A stretch of 24,681 nt of DNA, from positions 1 through 24,681 of the forward strand of contig PUMR01000089.1 of the NCBI GenBank assembly GCA_003551455.1, given 5' to 3'. The translations under genes were made by a program, and so were the position numbers. This DNA comes from Mollicutes bacterium. Its GTDB lineage: Bacteria; Bacillota_I; Bacilli_A; Izemoplasmatales; Izemoplasmataceae. Under the pieces are notes generated by a model. It saw only the letters and a program-made list of their open reading frames with translations. It did no database searches and was not told where the DNA came from. This document shows positions 15,284-21,541 of the stretch, one piece after another; positions within the stretch are counted from its first letter, which is position 1; each line of letters starts with the position of its first letter.

Positions 15284-15322
15284 CGCAGGTGGCTTCATCA
15301 ATTGGGGTCACCTGCGCTTTTT
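15284..15322 (+). terminator. Hairpin A after the binding-protein gene, terminator or attenuator
   Basis: CGCAGGTG (15284-15291) pairs with CACCTGCG (15309-15316), an 8-bp stem with a 17-base loop, followed by CTTTTTC. It looks like an intrinsic terminator placed within the transporter operon, which would lower expression of permease and ATPase relative to the binding protein. Its right arm shares three bases with hairpin B. Confidence 0.75.
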
Positions 15323-15368
15323 CACCTTTCCGGCACGGCTCTCACATGGCGGAAAGGTGAAAAAGCGC
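15314..15368 (+). repeat. Hairpin B: perfect 19-bp inverted repeat between opuAC and opuAB
   Basis: The 19 bases at 15314-15332 (GCGCTTTTTCACCTTTCCG) are the exact reverse complement of 15350-15368, with a 17-base loop. No T-tract follows on either strand, so it is not a normal terminator. It overlaps hairpin A at 15314-15316 and would take up A's T-run into its own stem, so the two compete. Possible roles: anti-termination, protection of the upstream mRNA 3' end, or a remnant of a small repeat. Confidence 0.85.
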
Positions 15369-15420
15369 CACGAATACGCTGACACTCAAATAAAATCCTG
15401 TCATGTAAGGAGTGACTATC

Positions 15421-16323
15421 ATGAGAAGTTTCTTTCAATCTGTTCTTGATTTCTTCTTGGATTTTCCAGAAAGATTCACCGTTGATGCGACCGGTGGTGC
15501 CGACAGAGTCATCACTTGGCTCAACGAGACCCTTGATTTCATCTGGTCCCCGTTGAGCAATTTCTTCCTGCATTTCGCCAACTTGGTGAACAACATCTTG
15601 ACCTTCCTCCCTTGGTCATTCTTTGTCGTCGCCTTCTTCCTTGCGGGTTGGAGACTCTCCGGCATCAAAACCGGCATCCTCGTCGGTGCTTTGACCGCCG
15701 CAATCGCCGTGAGCGGCTATTGGGACCCCATGGTGTTGACACTGACAATCATCATGGTGGCCGTCATCCTTTCCATTTTTGTCGGATTGCCCTTGGGCAT
15801 CATCATGTCCAAATCGTCAAAACTCGAAGCGGTGATGCGCCCCATGCTCGATACCATGCAGACCCTGCCCGCCTACGCATACCTCATCCCGGCCCTGATG
15901 TTCTTCGGATTCGGCCGGGCCCCGGGGATTTTCGCGACCACCATCTTCGCCATCCCACCGCTCATCCGTCTCACCTACTTGGGCATCACGAACGTGTCCA
16001 GAGAGATCATCGAGGCCGGTATCGCTTTCGGCTCCAGCCCTTTTCAGATGCTTTTCAAGATTGAATTGCCACAAGCCTTGAAGTCCATCGCCGCCGGAAT
16101 CAACCAGACAACGATGATGGCCGTCTCGATGGTCGTCCTGGCCGCCATGATCGGTGGCGAAGGCGCCGGCGCACGAGGCGTGGCCTTGACGCTTTACACG
16201 GCCGTGTTGCAGCAACGTGCCGCGCAAGCCGTCATCGCCGGATTCGTGCTGGTCTTCTTGGCCATCGTGCTGGACAGGTTGATCCAAGGCATTGCCAATC
16301 GCACCGACAAGGAGGCGAACTGA
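15421..16323 (+). CDS. opuAB: Glycine betaine ABC transporter, permease
   Basis: A 300-residue membrane protein of the ProW/OpuAB type. An amphipathic N-terminal region (about 1-50) precedes hydrophobic segments at roughly 55-75, 80-100, 105-130, 145-175, 225-245 and 265-290. The cytoplasmic EAA-loop that docks to the ATPase is visible as EAGIAFGSSPFQMLFKIELPQ followed by A-L-K-S-I-A-A-G-I. DTMQTLPAYAYLIPALMFFG is also characteristic of this family. The ATG at 15421 has AAGGAG at 15407-15412, eight bases upstream; GTG at 15412 overlaps that site and is less likely. A promoter of its own was not convincing, so it probably depends on read-through of the hairpins upstream. Confidence 0.92.
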   Translation: MRSFFQSVLDFFLDFPERFTVDATGGADRVITWLNETLDFIWSPLSNFFLHFANLVNNILTFLPWSFFVVAFFLAGWRLSGIKTGILVGALTAAIAVSGYWDPMVLTLTIIMVAVILSIFVGLPLGIIMSKSSKLEAVMRPMLDTMQTLPAYAYLIPALMFFGFGRAPGIFATTIFAIPPLIRLTYLGITNVSREIIEAGIAFGSSPFQMLFKIELPQALKSIAAGINQTTMMAVSMVVLAAMIGGEGAGARGVALTLYTAVLQQRAAQAVIAGFVLVFLAIVLDRLIQGIANRTDKEAN

Positions 16324-16324
16324 T

Positions 16325-17500
16325 ATGGCCAAAGCTGTGAAAATTGAAGACGTCAGTGTCATTTTCGGCACATCCAGACAAAAACAGGCGGCTATCGAAC
16401 TATTGGACTCCGATATGACCGCAGAAGAGATTCGTGAAGAAACCGGAGCCACAGTCGCTGTCCGAAAACTGAATTTCGAGATCGAAGAAGGCGAACTGTT
16501 CGTCATCGTGGGTCTTTCGGGAAGCGGAAAGAGTTCATTCATCCGCACACTGAACCTGCTCAACCGGCCCGCGACCGGAAAAGCGTTCGTCGGCGAGCAA
16601 AACCTGCTTGACCTCAGTTCCAAAGAACTCCGACATTATCGACGGAACGATGTCTCCATGGTCTTCCAGAACTTCGCCCTGCTCAGCCACCGCACGGTCA
16701 TGCAAAATGTCGAATACCCCCTGGAAGTCCAGGGTGTCGCTAAAGAAAAACGACGGAAAACAGCACAAGAAGCCATCGACCTCGTCGGTCTTTCCGGCTG
16801 GGAGGAGCACATGCCCAACCAGCTCTCGGGTGGCATGCGTCAACGTGTCGGCCTCGCCCGCGCCCTGACGAACGACCCGGAGCTCCTCCTCATGGACGAG
16901 CCCTACAGCGCCTTGGACCCCCTCATCCGCCGGAACATGCAGAATGAGCTCTTGAAACTCGAGGACGAGATGGACAGGACCATCCTCTTCATCACGCATG
17001 ACATGAACGAAGCCTTCCGGCTCGGGGACAGGATTGCCCTCATGAAAGACGCCGAGATCGTCCAGATCGGCACCCCCGACGAGTTCTTCGACAAGCCGGC
17101 GAACGACTATGTCAAGAATTTCATCGCCGATGTCGACAAGACGCGGATCCTCAAGGTGCGCTCCATCATGAACCGCCCGGGCTATGTCGCCAAGATGGGC
17201 GACTCGGTGAAAGAGACCCGGGAAGCCCTGAAAGAGAGGGACATGGAATTCTGTTATGTCACCGACAAGAACCGGAAGTTCCAAGGATACATCCGCTATG
17301 AGGATCTCCAGAAATCTCGCGCCCAAACCATCAACAAGCTCGTTCACGAAGACGACACCGTGATTTACAGGAACGCCTATCTTCGTGAAGCCTGGCCCAA
17401 ATTGAAAGAAGCCGAATACGACCTCCCGGTCGTCGACGGCAAGAACCGTCTGCGTGGTATCCTCGATTACGACGTCGTTGTCGACGCCCTCGCGGATTGA
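16325..17500 (+). CDS. opuAA: Glycine betaine ABC transporter, ATP-binding subunit with CBS domains
   Basis: The 391-residue protein energises uptake. Walker A GLSGSGKS is at residues 63-70, the Q-loop in VFQNFALL, the ABC signature LSGGMRQR from residue 167, Walker B LLLMDEP with Asp191/Glu192, and the H-loop FITHDM. The first 55 residues include the insert DMTAEEIREETGATVAVRKL typical of ProV/OpuAA. Residues about 270-391 form a CBS pair (ILKVRSIMNRPGYVAKMGD; LPVVDGKNRLRGILDYDVV); in OpuA this tandem CBS is an ionic-strength sensor and in some species binds c-di-AMP. AGGAGG is nine bases before the ATG. One base separates it from the permease stop. A strong terminator follows. Confidence 0.95.
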   Translation: MAKAVKIEDVSVIFGTSRQKQAAIELLDSDMTAEEIREETGATVAVRKLNFEIEEGELFVIVGLSGSGKSSFIRTLNLLNRPATGKAFVGEQNLLDLSSKELRHYRRNDVSMVFQNFALLSHRTVMQNVEYPLEVQGVAKEKRRKTAQEAIDLVGLSGWEEHMPNQLSGGMRQRVGLARALTNDPELLLMDEPYSALDPLIRRNMQNELLKLEDEMDRTILFITHDMNEAFRLGDRIALMKDAEIVQIGTPDEFFDKPANDYVKNFIADVDKTRILKVRSIMNRPGYVAKMGDSVKETREALKERDMEFCYVTDKNRKFQGYIRYEDLQKSRAQTINKLVHEDDTVIYRNAYLREAWPKLKEAEYDLPVVDGKNRLRGILDYDVVVDALAD

Positions 17501-17516
17501 TTCTAGACAAATAAAA

Positions 17517-17555
17517 CGAAAAGGCCCGCATGTCGCAAACATGCGGGCCTTTTCG
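17517..17555. terminator. Strong bidirectional terminator
   Basis: CGAAAAGGCCCGCATG (17517-17532) is the exact complement of 17540-17555; one more T-A pair gives a 17-bp stem with a five-base loop. A and T runs at the foot let it act on both strands: after opuAA (+) and possibly for the minus-strand GNAT gene. The stretch 17556-17677 between it and that gene shows nothing I can name. Confidence 0.92.
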
Positions 17556-17677
17556 CTATCATTCCTCGGCGACGTGTTTTGACTTTCGTCCGGCTTTCGA
17601 CGCCCTTTACCGCCCTGTGGAGCAGAAAGCACGCGAAACAGACCGTGAAAAAGAGGCGCCGGTGGAGAAGGTCCGGG

Positions 17678-17950
17678 TCAACCGGCTTTCACATCTTTGT
17701 ATTCTTCGTGTTCCTCGAAAGCCGTCACCACATACGAACAGAGCGGACGGATCTTGAGATCGTTCTCCCGCGCATGTTCGGCCAAGCGGTCGAGCAGTTT
17801 CTTCGCGACGCCTTTCTTACGCATGGAAGGGGCGACGAACGTGGATTCCGCGACGATGGTCTTTTCGTCCTCCGGCCGGAACACGATGTAGGCGAGAGGT
17901 TTATCCTTGCCGGGGATGTAGAAGCGGTTTTCACCTTGTTCGATTTTCAA
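17678..17950 (-). CDS. Small GNAT-family acetyltransferase, YjdJ-like
   Basis: A 90-residue minimal GNAT protein. It contains YIVFRPEDEKTIVAESTFV, then the acetyl-CoA loop VAPSMRKKGVAKKLLDRL, and ends with KIRPLCSYVVTAFEEHEEYKDV, the Pro-Leu-Cys-Ser/Pro-Tyr/Phe...hxxY ending typical of the YjdJ/Gtt1-like single-domain GNAT group (COG2388 type). Substrates are unknown for most members. The start is TTG (complement of 17948-17950) with AAGGAG upstream, since no in-frame ATG or GTG fits. It lies alone on the minus strand, divergent from perR, with its own promoter. Confidence 0.85.
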   Translation of the reverse strand: MKIEQGENRFYIPGKDKPLAYIVFRPEDEKTIVAESTFVAPSMRKKGVAKKLLDRLAEHARENDLKIRPLCSYVVTAFEEHEEYKDVKAG

Positions 17951-17980
17951 GGTCGATCACTCCTTGTCCTTCTTACTATG

Positions 17981-18009
17981 ATTATACCAGCACCCGCGCA
18001 TTCACTCAA
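17981..18009 (-). promoter_or_regulatory. Promoter of the minus-strand GNAT gene
   Basis: On the minus strand, TTGAGT (complement of 18004-18009), 17-base spacer, TATAAT (complement of 17981-17986). It lies about 30 bases before the TTG start. Confidence 0.75.
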
Positions 18010-18026
18010 ATATTGTGGCGCTTCTC

Positions 18027-18055
18027 TTGACAAAAACCCTCAATGGATTTATATT
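18027..18055 (+). promoter_or_regulatory. Promoter of perR
   Basis: TTGACA (18027-18032), 17-base spacer, TATATT (18050-18055). Divergent from the promoter of the GNAT gene with about 17 bases between their -35 boxes. Confidence 0.85.
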
Positions 18056-18063
18056 AATTATGA
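18049..18063 (+). promoter_or_regulatory. PerR-box-like operator over the perR -10
   Basis: TTATATTAATTATGA fits the Bacillus PerR box TTATAAT-N-ATTATAA at 12 of 14 defined positions. It covers the -10 hexamer of the perR promoter, so it predicts autoregulation and peroxide induction of perR and the adjoining peroxiredoxin. Confidence 0.7.
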
Positions 18064-18092
18064 ATTCATTTCATTTTTAGGAGCGGAAACCC

Positions 18093-18506
18093 ATGGAACA
18101 CGTGAAGAAAGCACTCCTCGAAAAGGATATACGCCCGTCTTTGACGAGGATGAAAATCTATGACAACCTGCGGGGACGAAGAGACCATCCGACCGCGGAA
18201 GAGATCCATCAAGATCTCGTCGGGGAGATTCCCACGCTTTCGCGCACCACCGTCTACAATACCCTGAGACTCCTCGAAGAGAAAGGACTCGCCTCGGCCG
18301 TCTTCAACGAGCAAAACGAGCGCCGTTATGACGTACTCGAGCCTCCGCACGCCCATTTCGTCTGCCGGCTGTGCGGCCGAATCGAGGATGTTCCCGTCAC
18401 GCCGAGCGCGACCCATCCCGAGGGGTTCCGCGTCGAAGAGGTGCAACTTACCTACCGCGGCATTTGCGGCCGCTGTCAAGCCGACAAGGACAGAAACACC
18501 CGATAA
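18093..18506 (+). CDS. perR: Peroxide-responsive repressor PerR (Fur family)
   Basis: A metal-dependent repressor of 137 residues that senses peroxide by oxidation of Fe-ligand histidines. All PerR ligands of Bacillus subtilis have counterparts shifted by five: His32 (in DHPTAEEIH), Asp80 (RRYD), His86 and His88 (PHAHFVC) and Asp99 (CGRIEDV). The last Asp is the residue that tells PerR from Fur (Glu in Fur). The structural zinc site is Cys91/Cys94 and Cys125/Cys128. The DNA-binding helix is SRTTVYNTLRLLEEKG. AGGAG lies at 18079-18083 before the ATG. A PerR-box-like sequence lies on its promoter, and a peroxiredoxin gene follows 32 bases after the stop. Confidence 0.93.
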   Translation: MEHVKKALLEKDIRPSLTRMKIYDNLRGRRDHPTAEEIHQDLVGEIPTLSRTTVYNTLRLLEEKGLASAVFNEQNERRYDVLEPPHAHFVCRLCGRIEDVPVTPSATHPEGFRVEEVQLTYRGICGRCQADKDRNTR

Positions 18507-18538
18507 TAGACCAAATCTTTGAAAGGATGTTGAAAAGT

Positions 18539-19234
18539 ATGGAAGAAAGATGCGAAGAAAAAACGGAAGAAACGTACCGCATGCCCCTGATCGGTGATCC
18601 GGCGCCCGCGTTCACGGCGAAGACCACCAACGGCACCATCCGTTTCCCCAGAGACTACGAAGGCAAATGGGTGATCCTCTTTTCGCACCCGGCGGATTTC
18701 ACCCCCGTGTGCACGACGGAGTTCATGACATTCGCGAAGATGCATGAGGAGTTCCGGGCGCTCAACACCGAGCTCATCGGACTCTCGATCGACTCTTTGC
18801 ATTCGCACATCGCTTGGCTTCGCACCATCAAGGAGAGAATCGAGTTCAAGGACATGAAGAACATGGATGTCAAATTCCCCCTGATCGAAGACATCAAGAT
18901 GGACGTCGCCAAGAAATTCGGCATGATCCAGCCCAACCAATCGAGCACGCAGGCGGTGCGCGCCGTGTTCGTCATCGACCCCAAGGCGCGGATCCGCACC
19001 ATTCTTTACTACCCGTTGTCCACGGGCCGGAACTTCGACGAGTTGAAGCGCATCATCCTCGCTTTGCAAAAGACCGACGCCGAAGGCGTGGCCACGCCCG
19101 CCGACTGGCGCCCCGGAGACGATCTGGTCGTTCCCCCCGCCGGCAACATGGAAACGGCCGCCGCGCGGAGCGGTAAAAATGATGACGAGATGTATTGTGT
19201 CGACTGGTTCATGTGTTTCAAGAAAGACAGATGA
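18539..19234 (+). CDS. Peroxiredoxin, Prx6/archaeal-type
   Basis: Thiol peroxidase reducing H2O2 and organic peroxides. The 231-residue protein carries the peroxidatic motif ADFTPVCTTE with Cys58 and Thr55, and the conserved Arg in QAVRAVFVID. The long C-terminal extension (GDDLVVPPAGNMETA) marks the Prx6 subfamily. Near the end, Cys220 and Cys226 in YCVDWFMCF match the pair of resolving cysteines described for archaeal Prx6-type enzymes such as that of Aeropyrum, so a 2-Cys-like mechanism is likely. I chose ATG 18539 with AAAGGA upstream; ATG 18527 overlaps that site. It is predicted to be co-transcribed with perR; a terminator follows. Confidence 0.93.
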   Translation: MEERCEEKTEETYRMPLIGDPAPAFTAKTTNGTIRFPRDYEGKWVILFSHPADFTPVCTTEFMTFAKMHEEFRALNTELIGLSIDSLHSHIAWLRTIKERIEFKDMKNMDVKFPLIEDIKMDVAKKFGMIQPNQSSTQAVRAVFVIDPKARIRTILYYPLSTGRNFDELKRIILALQKTDAEGVATPADWRPGDDLVVPPAGNMETAAARSGKNDDEMYCVDWFMCFKKDR

Positions 19235-19246
19235 TAAATCCACCCG

Positions 19247-19277
19247 CTACCACGTCGCAAGGCGTGGTAGTTTTTTT
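19247..19277 (+). terminator. Rho-independent terminator after the peroxiredoxin
   Basis: CTACCACG (19247-19254) pairs with CGTGGTAG (19263-19270), an eight-base loop, followed by seven T (19271-19277). A clear end of the perR-prx transcript. Confidence 0.93.
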
Positions 19278-19326
19278 GTGTCCGCTGTGGTAGAATGATA
19301 ATGATTTACGAAACGGACGTGATGAC

Positions 19327-19911
19327 ATGATGGACGCACTGAAACAGGGTCTGAGGAGCTATGTCTATCTCCTCGACATGAAAGACTACAAACGTTGGGA
19401 GATGTTGTGGAAGGCTCTCCTTTCGCCCATCACCCTCGTTTTGAACACTGTACTCTTCCTCTTCACGGGCGCGGCTTTCCTCCTCGAGAGGCTCTTTTCC
19501 GTGCCTTTCCGCTATTTCATCCGCATCCAGGCGCGGCTTTTCCAAAAGCGGATGGTCGCCGACAAGGCCTTCAAACGCGTCTACACCCTCGGGGCCTTCC
19601 TCGTCTTTTTGCTCTTTTTGCCCTTGAATCTCGTCTATCTCGTCGCCCGCCTCTTGAAAGGCCTCGGCAAAGCCCTCATGAAGAGTCTCATCTCTCTTTT
19701 CGACTTCACCGACCGCTTTTTGCGGGAAGAAGAGGGCATCCCGCTCTTCGACGATCGGCAAGCGCGGGGAGATACCACCCTCGAAGGCGTTTTGAAAGAC
19801 CTTTCCCGAACGGATGGTGTGGGGGAGGGCTTCGCCGAGATGATGGAAGAGATGGAAAGGAAACGTCTCGGATCCGAACCCGATGACACGGACGAGGACG
19901 AAGAGGTCTGA
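19327..19911 (+). CDS. Membrane protein with acidic C-terminal tail, unknown function
   Basis: A 194-residue protein I do not recognise. After a 25-residue N-terminal part there are two hydrophobic stretches, about 32-60 (LLSPITLVLNTVLFLFTGAA) and 85-110 (YTLGAFLVFLLFLPLNLVYL), separated by a basic loop rich in Phe and Arg. The last ~60 residues are hydrophilic and end in a strongly acidic tail (SEPDDTDEDEEV). Two adjacent ATG codons (19327 and 19330) could start it; the upstream GGACGTG is a weak ribosome site. TAGAAT (19291) or GATAAT (19297) might serve as -10, without a convincing -35. The gene stands between the perR-prx terminator and the ankyrin-like gene, with 105 bases to the latter that show no clear terminator. 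Confidence 0.75.
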   Translation: MMDALKQGLRSYVYLLDMKDYKRWEMLWKALLSPITLVLNTVLFLFTGAAFLLERLFSVPFRYFIRIQARLFQKRMVADKAFKRVYTLGAFLVFLLFLPLNLVYLVARLLKGLGKALMKSLISLFDFTDRFLREEEGIPLFDDRQARGDTTLEGVLKDLSRTDGVGEGFAEMMEEMERKRLGSEPDDTDEDEEV

Positions 19912-20016
19912 CCGGCCTTGGGAACCTCCCCGGAAACACAGTGTATCGAATAAAGGCAGGTATCGCCCACGGACTCGCCTGGTCCGCACATCTCAAGCGA
20001 AAGACAGGGATCTTTG

Positions 20017-21534
20017 ATGTATGATTGGGACGGAAACATGTATTCGACATACCGGAATTTCATCTATTCGAGCGACATCTTCGAGGTGCTCGAATGGGCG
20101 GAAGCCATAAAGGAAGGCGACCTCGAGACTTTCATCCGCACCTATGAACCCTTCGACGAGGACGAGCGGATGTTCGACCCGATCGAGCTCGCCATCGCCT
20201 ACGATGTCGAAGAGATCTACGAATACCTCCTGGCGACCTACGACTACACCGATTTCAAGAACGCGGTGGACTTCTCCCTCCTGGTCGTCCTTTTGGTGTT
20301 CGAGCGCGAGGACTATCTCCTCACGGCGCTCGAGACCTTCGATTTCTCGAACGACCACCTCCTCGAGATGTATACCTACATGATCGACCACCACGACGGC
20401 GAGTATTTCCGGCAGTTCTACCGGGATTATCCCTTGGAGCCCGCTTATCGGGTCGAACTCTTGCGGATCGCCCTCGCGAACTACGAGGTCTTCATGTATC
20501 TCATCGGCAGAAAGGAATTCCGGCCCCTCTTGAAGGACAAGGACGTCCTCTACGACATCCTGAGCTACCATCCTTCGCTTCTGCATCTCCTCGAGGATGT
20601 GAAGGACCTCACCGACCTCGTCAACACCGACCTCTTCCACAACATCCTCCATCTCGAGCACGAGGAAGACTTCCAGAAGGTCCTCGCCTTCCTGTTGAAG
20701 CGGGGCTGGACCATCAACATGCAGAACGACTTCGGCCTCTCGCTCTTCCACATGGCCTTGCGCTTCGCGCACACGCCCCGCTATGTGGAGATCCTCGTCG
20801 AAAAGGGCGCCAAGACGAAGAAGAAGACCGCCGCGGGCTTCCCCCCGGCACATCAACTCCTCTTCCGGGACGCGCAGTTCACGCTCGACCTCTCCACCCA
20901 TATCGACTTCAACGCCAAGGACCGCCACGGCCTGACTTTGCAGGACTACGACGACATGCAACGGAAGAAGGAGCTCAGACACGAAGACATCATCGGCGTC
21001 GTGCGCCTCGCTTTGAACATGGACGAGGACTATTTCTATGAACTCTCCGAAGAGGAGTTCTACAACCTCTCGTATCTTTTCGACATCGAGGTCTTCACCC
21101 CTTATCTCACCTTGATCCGCGTCGAAGACAGGGGCACGAGGGACCTCTTGCAAGAGGAGCTGCGGGCGAAAGACATCGAGGTCTACGACATCATGACCCT
21201 GAAAGAGATGTTCCCCGAGACCATCAAACACGACACCCACCGGACCTTGCAGCTTTCCGTCGACTTCTACGACTTGGACGCCCACCTGCTCGAGGATTTC
21301 CGTTCCTTCGCCAAGGAGAACGGGACCACCATCGTCATCGAGACCGAGGACTACGCCTTGAACAAGATGGCCCATATCAAATACACCTTCACGCGCGATG
21401 GGGAGATCGAGAAACAGGCGATCGTGCACACCCACCTCGTCGATGTCTATTATCTCCATTTCTACTACGACATCCCCTGGGAGAACATCACCTACGACCC
21501 CGTGATCAAGCGGTCGCAGCGGTTCTTGAACTGA
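20017..21534 (+). CDS. Ankyrin-repeat-like protein, unknown function
   Basis: A 505-residue soluble, acidic, Tyr- and Asp/Glu-rich protein. Residues about 230-320 look like ankyrin repeats: INMQNDFGLSLFHMALRF followed by YVEILVEKGAKTKKKTAAG and then DFNAKDRHGLTLQDY, each with the turn-helix pattern (D-x-G-x-(S/T)-x-h-x-x-A). The N-terminal 220 residues may be diverged helical repeats of the same sort. The C-terminal ~110 residues (TLQLSVDFYDLDAHLLEDF, IETEDYALNKMAHIKYTF, ending YYDIPWENITYDP) form a separate mixed alpha/beta part I cannot assign. No signal peptide or membrane segment. ATG 20017 has AGGGA at 20006-20010; ATG 20038 is an alternative. The hydrolase gene starts seven bases after its stop, suggesting one transcript. 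Ankyrin repeats imply protein binding; the partner is unknown. Confidence 0.78.
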   Translation: MYDWDGNMYSTYRNFIYSSDIFEVLEWAEAIKEGDLETFIRTYEPFDEDERMFDPIELAIAYDVEEIYEYLLATYDYTDFKNAVDFSLLVVLLVFEREDYLLTALETFDFSNDHLLEMYTYMIDHHDGEYFRQFYRDYPLEPAYRVELLRIALANYEVFMYLIGRKEFRPLLKDKDVLYDILSYHPSLLHLLEDVKDLTDLVNTDLFHNILHLEHEEDFQKVLAFLLKRGWTINMQNDFGLSLFHMALRFAHTPRYVEILVEKGAKTKKKTAAGFPPAHQLLFRDAQFTLDLSTHIDFNAKDRHGLTLQDYDDMQRKKELRHEDIIGVVRLALNMDEDYFYELSEEEFYNLSYLFDIEVFTPYLTLIRVEDRGTRDLLQEELRAKDIEVYDIMTLKEMFPETIKHDTHRTLQLSVDFYDLDAHLLEDFRSFAKENGTTIVIETEDYALNKMAHIKYTFTRDGEIEKQAIVHTHLVDVYYLHFYYDIPWENITYDPVIKRSQRFLN

Positions 21535-21541
21535 GGCGGAC

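Noticed and set aside
15314..15368. Perfect inverted repeat as ends of an insertion element
   Set aside because: Only 17 bases lie between the arms, there is no transposase or target duplication visible, and other copies are absent from this window.
15380..15403. TGACA...TGTCA inverted repeat and CTGACA as a separate promoter/operator for opuAB
   Set aside because: The arms are five bases with a 14-base spacer, no good -10 lies at the right distance, and it does not match the CAACCC...GGGTTG operator of the locus.
17530..17757. Small plus-strand frame after opuAA
   Set aside because: It begins inside the terminator hairpin, has no ribosome site, and overlaps the minus-strand GNAT gene.
19912..20016. 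Promoter or terminator between the membrane protein and the ankyrin-like gene
   Set aside because: TTGGGA and TATCGA-like hexamers are poorly matched and spaced, and CGGAC/GTCCG is only a 5-bp stem without a T-run.
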